This document shows positions 41,035 through 51,497 of a DNA stretch of 64,000 nt, piece after piece. Every line of letters begins with the position of its first letter. The first letter of the stretch is position 1. Source of the DNA: Aquatica leii (Eukaryota > Arthropoda > Insecta > Coleoptera > Lampyridae). The notes under the pieces were generated by a model. The model had not been told where the DNA came from and ran no database searches. It worked only from the letters and a program-made list of their open reading frames with translations. Made by a program: the position numbers and the translations under genes. Location of the stretch: assembly GCA_035610365.1 (NCBI GenBank), contig CM069432.1, forward strand, positions 265,419,177-265,483,176, read 5' to 3'.

Positions 41035-41195
41035 GTCATCGTTCAAACAGAAACTGAGGTTAACCTTAAATATATTAAATTTAAAATGTCATCGTTCAAT
41101 CAGAAACTGATGTTAACCTTAAATATATTAAATTTAAAATGTCATCGTTCAATCAGAAGCTGAGGTTAACCTTAAATATTTAAAATTTAAATTAA
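41035..41195. repeat. 53-bp tandem repeat, three units
   Basis: Units start GTCATCGTTCAA at 41035, 41088 and 41141 and contain CTGAGGTTAACCTTAAATAT. A single related word stands at 40865-40890. It directly adjoins the fold-back repeat and probably derives from its end. Confidence 0.85.
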
Positions 41196-41639
41196 TAACA
41201 TATTTCAGAATTTATACTCTATGTCAATTAATTCCACCCAAGTATTAGAAAAATAGATATAATTACTTACTTTTGTTAAAAATCCACTGGAATTAGAATT
41301 AAAATAAAGCCTTTGATTTTGTTGATCACTTTAGTATTGATATATTATTTATCACGTCGCTATTGCGTTTCAGAAATAAAAAAAGATGGCGCGTAACGGA
41401 AAAATGTGACGGTAAATTTTTTTCCAACGCCGATAAAGAAGTTTCACTTCAAAAATATTAATTGTTTATCGTAAAGAACAGTACTTTAAGTAAATACGAA
41501 ATAGATAAAAACAGTTGTAAATTCATTCTTGGTATAATAAAACATGATTGACATACAAAAGTATGATTAAATGTTGCTCAACTCTGTATAGAAGTATAAA
41601 AACCAATTCAACTGAAACGACGAAATATATTTAAAAGCA

Positions 41640-43353
41640 TTTTATATGGACGTTATCGCTAGCCAAGTTAGCGTCGACATTAACGCTATCTATACTTCAT
41701 AATACTTGAACCCCTCCTCTTAAGACGAGCGAATTTCCATGTCTTGGCGTATAAAAGTCAACAGATGGCGTACTAGTTTAATAACGTAACATAAATTAAA
41801 ATTTCGATTCGGCTGTATTCAGTTTTGATCCGTTAAAAATGTTATCTAAACGAGACGACGCCTACTTGGCTTAGCGATAACGTCCATATTTATAAAATGC
41901 TTTTTTGGGAATAGGTATTTCTTGGTTAAAAACATCGGCAAAAAATTGTTAAATATCGACAATAACGCCATCTATACTTCATAATACTTGAACCCATCCT
42001 CTTAAGACGAAGGAATTTCCATGTTTTGACATATAAAAGTCAATAGATGGAGTGCTAGTTTAGTAACGTAACATAAATTAAAATTTCGATTCGACTGTAT
42101 TCAGTTTTTATTCGTTAAAAATGATATCTAAACGAGAGGACGCCAACTTGGCTACCAATAACTTCCATATTTAAAAATGCTTTTTTTTAGGAATACGTAT
42201 TTCTTGGCTACAAAACATCGGCAAAATTTTTTAAATATCGACATTAACGCCATCTATACTTCATAATACTTGAACCCTTCCTCTTAAGACGAGGGAATTT
42301 CCATGTTTTGACATATAAAAGTCAATAGATGGCGTGCTAGTTTAGTAACGTAACATAAATTAAAATTTCGATTCGGCTGTATTCGGTTTTAATCCGTTAA
42401 AATGTTATCTAAACGAGTCGACGCCAACTGGGTTGCGATAACGTCCATATTTTAAAATGCTTTTATCGGAATAGGTATTTCTTGGCTAAAAGACATCGGC
42501 AAAAATTTGTTAAATATCGACATTAACGCCATCTATACGTCATAATACCTGAACCCCTCCTCTTAAGACGAAGGAATTTCCATGTTTTGACATATAAAAA
42601 TCAATAGATGGCGTGCTAGTTTAGTAACGTAACATAAATTAAAATTTCGATTTGGCTGTATTCGGTTTTAATCCTTTAAAAATGTTATCTAAACAAGACG
42701 ACGCCAACTGGGCTTGCGATAACGTCCGTATTTTAAAATGTTTTTTTGAAATAGGTATTTCTTGGCTAAAAAACATCGTCAAAAATTTGTTAAATATCGA
42801 CATTAACGCCATCTATATTTCATAAAACTTAAACCCCTCCTCTTAAGACGTGGGAATTTCCATGTCTTGACCTATAAAAGTCAATAGATGGCATGCTAGT
42901 TTAGTACCGTAAAATAAATTAAAATTTCGATTCGGCTGTATTCGGTTTTAATCCGTTAAAAATGTTATCTAAACGAGTCGACGCCAATTGGGTTGCGATA
43001 ACGTCCATATTTTTAGATGCTTTTTTGGGAATAGGTATTTCTTGGCTAAAAAACATCGCCAAAAATTTTGTTAAATATCGACATTAACGCCATCTATACG
43101 TCATAATACCTGAACCCCTCTTCTTAAGACGAAGGAATTTCCATGTTTTGACATATAAAAATCAATAGATGGCGTGCTAGTTTAGTAACGTAACATAAAT
43201 TAAAATTTCGATTCGGCTGTATTCGGTTTTAATCCTTTAAAAATGTTATCTAAACGTGACGACGCCAACTGGGCTTGCGATAACGTCCGTATTTTAAAAT
43301 GTTTTTTTAAAATAGGTATTTCTTGGCTAAAAATTATCGGCAAAAATTTGTTA
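41640..43353. repeat. Satellite B, about 281-bp units, six copies
   Basis: Unit starts (ATCGACATTAACGCC type) at 41675, 41957, 42239, 42518, 42798 and 43079, so period is 279-282 bp. Each unit holds CTCTTAAGACG, CATATAAAAGTCAATAGATGG and TCGATTCGGCTGTATTC. The array ends near 43353. An isolated partial unit lies at 48412-48500. No open frame is kept between units. Confidence 0.93.
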
Positions 43354-46300
43354 AGATGGCAATTAAATTGAATAAAATGCGATTAACATCGATATAGGCA
43401 ACCAACAATACTATCAATACTTCTATTGTCCTATAGATGTAGTATGTATGTTGCATAGTAATCTCTTGTGTTTAAATTGAGATTTATTTTACGATTTTAC
43501 GAAATTTTAATTTTGTTTATGTTTATGCTTTGTTTGGAAGCGCCGTAATTACATGTTGAATTTGACGACACAAGAAACCGGTTTAGTTACAGTTGTTATA
43601 AAATAGTTATTTTTTATTTAATTCTTTGGCGTGATAACCAATTTGTTGTATTTATTTAAAGGTCTTCGCTACAAAAAAAACTTGTCTTAAACGGTTGCAA
43701 TAAATTTTGTAGAACTTAGAAAAAATATTAAAAAAACCTCTTAAATTCTGCAAAGATAAAAAAATATTAGTTATAAAAAATTTTAATTTTTCTTCACGTT
43801 TAGCATGAAAACCGTTCGTTGAAAATACTTCAAAACAGCGTTGTTATTCTGAATAATGAAAATGGCATGACGTCTCCATTTTTTGAATATAATAGTTTGT
43901 TTTTTAATTATTTAATAATAAATATCACAAAAAGTTGAAAAATAAATACTTAAGGCTGTATGCCCGGCCTGAAAATCGTTTTTTCCATTTCCTGAGTTTA
44001 TTTTTGAATGAAAAATTTTGATGTTTACATGATAATTCATAAAAAAAATTGCTGCAAAGGGGTAAAGAGCCCATTTTTTGAAATTGTCTTTAGGGCTTTA
44101 AAAATAAACAAAAAAATTTGATTTTCGAAAATATGGGCCTTTACCCACCATTTTAGAGATCGTAAGAACATGTAACATTTTAATTTTTTAAATTATTTTC
44201 GAAAATGCGACCAGGAAATGGAAAACAAAATTGAATTTATATCGCTGCATTTCCTGAAATCTAAGTTTGATACATGGTACGGTTTTGAGCGATGGAAGGA
44301 TGGAACTCCGCCTATTGACATTAGCACGTTTCGCAGTCGCAAGCGTTTCTACAGTAAGCATATCTGGTAATGTATATATCTACAGAATGTCTTGATAAGA
44401 ATATAATTTAAAATTCTCTTTCGTTAAATTACATATGGTATGTACTTACTATTTATAAATTTCTAGTGTGACAATCTCTTCTGCTCGATAAATGTACATT
44501 TAAATTTACTCTATTATAAGATTTTGGCATTATAGATTTTGTTAAATTGTAAATACTAAGCTAATCTAAAGTTCCCACTAAAACGCACGTACTAATTTTA
44601 TACACATTTACTTCATATATATAAATTTTCTCTGTTTGTTTACAGATACAAAAGATAATAGTTTCTGGTCTTGTATGAAACCCTAATCGACGGACTTTTA
44701 TTTATAGTACATTATGCCTTCAGTAGCATTGAAGGAAAATAGTTTCAATTACATTTGTAATTTTTACATTTTTAAAAAGTATCTATGATTATTAGTATTA
44801 TTTTTTTAAATTGTTCCAGGTGCTCTTTTAGTATTATATGGAATCAAATATGGAAGTAAATATTTCTACAGAAACAAAAAATGATTTTAATAAATGAAAA
44901 GCAATATTTTTATTATTATTTTGTCTCAAAATTTTCTTATCATTGTAAGCAACGTATACTAACTTTTGTTATGTAAATATAGTATGACCTCATAAACATC
45001 ATCAAATTGTTTAGTTATCTCAAATTTGCAATTTCATCATAATAAAGAGTACGGATTTGTAGTCCACGTGGACTTGAAGAATGCCAGTCAAAGTGTCGAA
45101 GCACCAATCGTGGGTAATACTAATCTCATAAATTATCAGTATCGCAACCGCGACTAAATCTTTGCTACTCTTTCTTCTTTCATTACATTAACAGTATGTA
45201 ACCATATCTCTAAACATATGTGAATGCTTAAATAATTAAACAAATTAGTGCAACGCCCATCTCAAAACAAATCTGAATTAAACCGGGAGTATAGCCTTAA
45301 GCGTTTAATTTAAAAAAACGCATTAACCACTCATTATCATGTACAATGGGAAAAATGAGAATCAAATATTTTTTTTAAATTATTCCCGCTCAAAATCTGT
45401 AAAATACAAATTGAAGTTTTATTCCTTCATTAGTATCCGAACAACATATAACATTACTAAATTTATATTTTTTTGTTCAAAGACTGATAAAGAAGCCACC
45501 AAGTAACATATCTGCTAGTAAATGCAAACAGCACGTGTCAATTTCTTTGCGATTATCTTATCTTAACGCCCACGGTACACCTGCAAGCAGCCGGATACAT
45601 AAAATCTATTATTTCGATTTTTCATTGTCATTATGATCTCTTTTAGATTTAGGGTCAATTAAAAATCTGAAATAGAGAAGTATGCTATTTTATTGTTTAT
45701 TGTAATGATGATAAACCCCTTCATGTTGAAAAAATTACAAAAGACGAAGATTTGTGGAAAAATGAAATGATTCCAACGTTATGTCAATTCTACAGTGCGT
45801 ATTTTAATGATTGTCCGGTGTTTGAATTTGCCGCGTCGTCATTGTTGGTTTGTTGACGAATAAACAAGCGGCAGATTCAAATACTAGACAATCATTAAAA
45901 TACACACCGTATAAAGAATGCATTTTAATGGAAATGATACGAGGAAATATTCGACTGAATAAAAATGCAAAGATCCGCCATATATATTGAAAGCGAGAGA
46001 AGAAAGAGAGAGTATTCTTTTAAATGAAGAACTTAAAAAAATTGAAGCAACTCTAAAATAACAATGTTTTTTAATTAAATTTGTGATTATTAAATTCGGT
46101 TGCTTGTTTTCATTACTGTCGATTTCTTGTTGTGTATTTATTCTTATTTTCTACAGTTTTTTGGTATTTATTATTAATTTGCTGATGATACTGATAACAC
46201 TAATTATATACATTTTATAACAGTTTTAACTCTAAAATTACAGTTAGCATAATTTTTGACTATTTTGTTGCTACTCTAGGAAATTCCTATTCGAAGGGTA

Positions 46301-46745
46301 GCTTATAAATTTTTTAAAAAATAAAAACTTGTTCTTTAGAATATCAAATTTAACTCTGGTATTTTAAATAAATATGTAGATAAAAGTTAATAAAAAAACA
46401 AAACAAAACAACTTTTGTTATTCATAATAACCATTAACCGTTCTTTAACTTTGTATAATAAAAATTAGTTTATTACAATATTTCACATTCCTCATTAGTC
46501 TTGAAGCTTTATGCATTTTTAATAAATGGGTTTATTTAAATAACTGTAGAAAAATCTCTTACTTCGGACAATTTATCTTCTGATACCCGAAAAGAGTTTC
46601 TTGAGAGCTTTTACTGTATTAATGAATACGTATATCATTTGTTTTAATAGGTTTTAAATGCTATAAAATGAAGTGAGGTTTTGATCTTTAAAAGTCAAAA
46701 CAGCTGAGAAATAGAATACGTAGATATACGTAGACTAAATTGTAG
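43354..46745. other. Intergenic AT-rich sequence with one small MITE
   Basis: No gene recognised. Plus-strand sequence around 45730-45790 and 45915-46060 has short codon-like stretches (for example ESILLNEELKKIEATLK before a stop near 46060), possibly a decayed coding fragment interrupted by the MITE at 45793, but I cannot name it. Confidence 0.3.
45793..45909. mobile_element. 117-bp mariner-type MITE
   Basis: Ends CAGTGCGTATTTTAATGATTG and, on the other strand, CGGTGTGTATTTTAATGATTG; flanked by TA on both sides (45791-45792 and 45910-45911). Arms pair over about 42 bp with a 30-bp loop. Size and TA duplication fit a Tc1/mariner-derived MITE. Confidence 0.75.
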
Positions 46746-46753
46746 GTTATTAC

Positions 46754-47867
46754 CAGTGTTGTAATAGATACTTTTTTTCTAGTATCTAGATACAGATACA
46801 GATACTTTTCATAAATTGTATCTAGATACAGATAAGATACTTTTTCAAAAAAGGTATCTAGATACAGTTACAGATACTTTAAGAGAGTATCTACATACAT
46901 GTCAGATACATTTTTAACAAAATCATGAAATAAAATTTTAAAAAATTGTCTATTTAGTTCATCTAAAAACACAATAACTGTATTCCAAGCAGCACATTAC
47001 GACTCATTGACGTCAAAATTACGAGACTTCATTAAGACATGTCAGTGTCGTCATATGACGTCAGTGTGCTGTCTGGGTATTAAGCAAAACATTACCTTAT
47101 CAACCTTAATCACATAAAAAAATACAAATTTACAAATAAATCTTATTTTGTTTTAAAATTAATAGCATGTTAAATGTCTCGTCATTATATTTCGACGTAG
47201 AGTTAATAGTAAACTACTAACACTAAAAAGTTTCTCCACTTTCTTTGCTCTATTTGAGCTGATGAAGAAATTCAGTGTTGCCAGTTGACTTTGTCGCGAT
47301 TCCCTGCATAAACTATAAAAGTTCCACAATGACCACAATTGTACTCATATAGTTCTACAAAGTTGAAACTTGTTTTCTTTTTTTTTAAGTATGAATTTGG
47401 TTTGATGGCATAAATGCTAACACGTCACATTTCTCAAGTAATACTTAATTATATAAAACGTAGGTTCATACACGGTTTTCCCCAAAATTCCACAACAGTT
47501 TATAATACCCACAAAATACCCGCTAATACATAAAATCTCTAAATTTGGTAGAATTCCATTAGAATTGGCGACGTTGAAAGAATTGCACTTATAAAACACC
47601 GAATACAAAGTCTCCAAATTCAAATTGTAATGTACATGATGAACTGACAGAAAAAAACTACCGCAGTGTTTACTAAAAACTTGTATAATTTACAATTTGA
47701 GCAAGAAAAAGTATCTAAGTATCTAAACCATTCAGATACTACGAAAAATGTATCTAGATACAGATACAGTTACATTTTATCCAGTGTATCTAGATATGTA
47801 ACTAGATACTCCAAAAGTATCTAGATACTGTATCTAGATACTTGTATCTAGATACGTCACAACACTG
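46754..47867. mobile_element. Non-autonomous hAT element with GTATCTAGATAC arrays
   Basis: 1114 bp, ends CAGTGTTGTAATAGATAC and GTATCTAGATACGTCACAACACTG, flanked by an exact 8-bp duplication GTTATTAC (46746-46753 and 47868-47875). Both ends are packed with the palindrome GTATCTAGATAC. It differs from the element at 37906 by the outer base pairs of the palindrome. No transposase. A 93-bp MITE is inserted at 46985. Confidence 0.9.
46985..47077. mobile_element. 93-bp palindromic MITE inside the hAT element
   Basis: Ends CCAAGCAGCACA and, on the other strand, CCCAGACAGCACA; flanked by TATT on both sides (46981-46984 and 47078-47081). It contains inverted TGACGTCA-type words, like the element at 24752-26003, so the two are probably one family. 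Confidence 0.75.
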
Positions 47868-48618
47868 GTTATTACCAAAGATAAATGTATGTATGTGTTA
47901 TTACTATGTGATTTATCAGTTTCAAAAGTACCAAATATTGTTTATGTGCGTGTGACACCTACAATCAAAATGCCAAACTAAAGTTTTAAAAGAAGCTAGC
48001 ATAAATTTACAATCTTTAGAAATATGTCTAGTAACACCTCTAACCAATAGATGTCACCCTAAAAATGATTTTCCTTGATAACTTCAAAATTATTTACTTA
48101 AATTTAATAAACATAGGTTTAACGTAATCTATGATATACCAATAAAGTATTAAATACAATTTTTTGCATATGACTATTACAATTCTTCACTTTTTTTGCC
48201 ATCGAACAATTCCAAAAATGGAGCTCTTTGTGCGCGTTACCCTGATAATCTATTCATACTTTTTTGTTTAAAATTTGTTTTAAACATAACTAAGGACCTT
48301 TAACAACAATTTCATTCATTGAAAAATTCATAAAAATGATTATTTATGGAGTTATCTAGGAATTAAAATCATCCATTTTACATCTAAAAAACACCATTTG
48401 AAACGCCATCTTAAATATCGACATTAACGCCATCTATACTTCATTAAGGCTGGGGAATTTCCTTGTTACGAAGGCTTAAATTTATAAGTAGATGGGGCAC
48501 CACGTACAATTTCCCAGAACTGCAAGTTGCAATGCTAACGTTTGATGCCTTATTATAGTTTAGGAGCGTAACTAAAATCGGTAAAAGTGTGTGGTGTTGT
48601 GGAATCGCTTTAATCAAC
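47868..48618. other. Spacer with a partial satellite B unit
   Basis: At 48412-48500 the sequence TAAATATCGACATTAACGCC followed by CATCTATACTTCAT and GGGAATTTCC matches satellite B, 5 kb from its array. The minus-strand frame at 48444-48626 overlaps this repeat and is not a gene. Nothing else recognised. Confidence 0.6.
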
Positions 48619-50690
48619 TCCTCCAATTATTTAATATTGTGTTGATTATAGATCCATCTATCTATTACAAAAAAATTATCAAAATAAAAAACATCCTTTT
48701 TGAGTTAGAAAATATTTTAGGCGAAGTCTAGTGACGGATACGGTGAAACGTTATGGCTGCACTTTGAAATTGAATAATTTCCTTTAAACAAAAAACGCCC
48801 CTCCAATTAATTGATATTGTGTTGATTATAGATCAATTTATTTATTGCAAAAAAAATTATCGAAATAAAAAACATACTTTTTGAGTTAGAAAATATTTTA
48901 GGCGAAGACGCGTGACGGATACGGTGAAACGTTATAGCTGAACTTTGAAATTGAATAATTTCCTTTAAACGAAAAACACCCCTCCAATTATTCGATATTG
49001 TGTTGATTATAACTTTATTTATCTATTGTAAAAAAATTATCGAAATAAAAAACATACTTTTGGGTTAGAAAATATTTTAGGGGAAGACGCGCGACGGATA
49101 CGGTGAAACGGTATGGCTGAACTTTGAAATTGAATAATTTCCTTTAAACAAAAAACACGCTCCTAATTATTTAATATTGTGTTCTTTATATATTTATTTA
49201 TCTATTGCAAAAAAATTATCGTAATCAAAAACATGCTTTTTGAGTTTAAAAATATTTTAGGCGAAGACGCGTGACAAATACGGTGAAACGTTATGGCTGA
49301 ACTTTGAAGTTGAATAATTTCCTTTAAGCGAAAAACACCCCTCTAATTATTTGATATTGTGTTGATTATAGATTCATTTATCTATTGCAAAAAATTATCA
49401 AAATAAAAAACATGCTTTTGGGTTAGAAAATATTTTAGGCGAAGACGCGTGAGGGATACGGTGAAACGTTATGGCTGCAATTTGAAATTGAATAATTTTC
49501 TTTAAACGAAATACACTCCTCCAATGATTTGATATTGTATTGACTATAGAGCCATTTATCTATTGCAAAAAAAATTATCGAAATAAAGAACATACTTTTG
49601 AGTTTTTTAGTGAAACGTTATAGCTGAACTTTGAAATTGAATCATTTCCTTTAAACGAAAAACACCCCACCAATTATTTGATATTGTGTTGATTATAACT
49701 TCATTTATCTATTGTAAAAAAAATATCGAAATAAAAAACATACTTTTTGAGTTTGAAAATATTTTAGGCGAAGACGCGTGATGGATACGGTGAAACGTTA
49801 TGGCTGAACTTTAAAGTTGAATAATTTCCTTTAAGCAAAAAACACTCCTCTAATTATTTGGTATTGTGTTGATTATAGATTCATTTATCTATTGCAAAAA
49901 ATTATCAAAATAAAAAACGTGCTTTTGGGTTAGAAAATATTTTAGGCGAAGACGCGTGACGGATACGGTGAAACGTTATGGCTGAACTTTGAAATTGAAT
50001 AATTTCCTTTAAATGAAAAACGCCCCTGCAATTATTTGGTATTGTGTTGATTATAGATCCATTTATCTATTGCAAAAAAAAATTATCCAAATAAAAAACA
50101 TACTATTTGAGTTATAAAATATTTTAGGCGAAGATGCGTGACGGATACAATTAAACGTTATGGATGAACTTTGAAATTGAATAATTTCCTTTAAACGAAA
50201 AACACCCCTGCAATTATTTGATATTATGTTGATTCTAGATCCATTTATCTATTACAAGAAAATTATCGAAATAAAAAGCATGCTTTTTGAGTTAGCAAAT
50301 ATTTTAGGCGAAGACGCGTGACAGATACGGTGAAACGTTCTGGCTGAATTTTGAAATTGTATAATTTCCTTTAAACGAAAAACACCCCTGCAATTATTTG
50401 ATATTGTGTTGATTATAGATCCATTTATCTATTGCAAAAAAATTTATCGAAATAAAAACCATGCTTTTCAGTTAGAAAATATTTTAGGCGAAGACGCGTA
50501 ATGGATACAATTAAACGTTATGGCTGAACTTTGAAATTGAATAGTTTCCTTTAAACAAAAATCATCTTCCCAATTATTTGATATTGTGTTGATTATAGAT
50601 CCATTCATCTATTACAAAAAAATTATCGAAATAAAAAACATAGTTTTTGAATTATAAAATATTTTAGGTGAAGACGCGCAACTACATTTA
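48619..50690. repeat. Satellite C, about 180-bp units, twelve copies
   Basis: Unit starts (CTCCAATTATTTGATATTGT type) at 48619, 48801, 48982, 49160, 49341, 49519, 49667, 49848, 50026, 50208, 50388 and about 50568. Period 178-182 bp, except one unit of 148 bp (49519-49666) that lost about 31 bp around 49600. Each unit has GGCGAAGACGCGTGACGGAT and GGTGAAACGTTATGGCTG. Confidence 0.93.
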
Positions 50691-51497
50691 AATTATGATT
50701 TATTTATTTTAAAGGAAAAGTATTGTTGCATTTACATTTTTTATTGTTTTGTGCTCTACTATTTCCACTATCGATTTACTAAAAAAACTTTATCAAAAAG
50801 TTTATCCTTCAGATAAAAAATATAAGCGTGCGTTCGGTTCAAATCTATGGATGAAAAGTTATGGCTAACTTCCCCAGGGTCATGTAGACATATTTTAATA
50901 AACTCAACTTTTTCCTAATTTAAGCCGCCATGTGTTTTTACCGTTTACAAGATCCCATGCTGTGCATTCTTAACTTGAACACATTGTATATATCGCATTG
51001 TTAAACTTGAACCAATTTGAACTTAAAAATACCATTGAAAACAAGGCGCCTCGTTTGTAGCGACCAAATTAGAAATAAAATTGATGATGCTTTTTCAGAC
51101 GAAACGTCGGATCAAATATTTTACAAATTTAAAAAGGTGTAGGTACAAAAAAACATTTAATGTAAAATAATAAGTTTAATAATACATATTTGTCTATTTT
51201 CTAATTATTCACATCAATAAATAGATAGAACCAACAGTAATTGAGTATATAATACAAAAATTAATGGATGTAAGTTTTTGTAATTCGATTTAGAATCTTG
51301 TTACAACGCTATCGTAAAATCAAAAAGTGCAGAACGAGTACTATGTGATCCATGGGAGTTTCGGTTTTTGTCCCAAAGCTTAAGCAAGACATTACTCCTT
51401 TCCACAAATCGTTACTAAGCAATAGCCGATTGTATTGTTTCCTAGAAGTGTAATATTAAATAATTAATGATTTCAAAATCTGACACTTACAGTTAAT
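50691..51497. other. Spacer and probable 3' UTR of the kinesin gene
   Basis: AT-rich, no coding motif. The right part should hold the 3' UTR and polyadenylation region of the minus-strand kinesin gene. Confidence 0.35.

Noticed and set aside
41640-43353. Gene family or tandem RNA genes in the 281-bp units
   Set aside because: No open frame or RNA fold I recognise is kept across units; the shared TATAAAAG word alone is not enough.
47417-47623. 68-codon minus-strand frame inside the second hAT element
   Set aside because: No transposase motif; the element is too short and AT-rich for this to be meaningful.
48619-50690. CRISPR-like array
   Set aside because: The units are contiguous 180-bp repeats without unique spacers, in a eukaryotic genome; this is a satellite.
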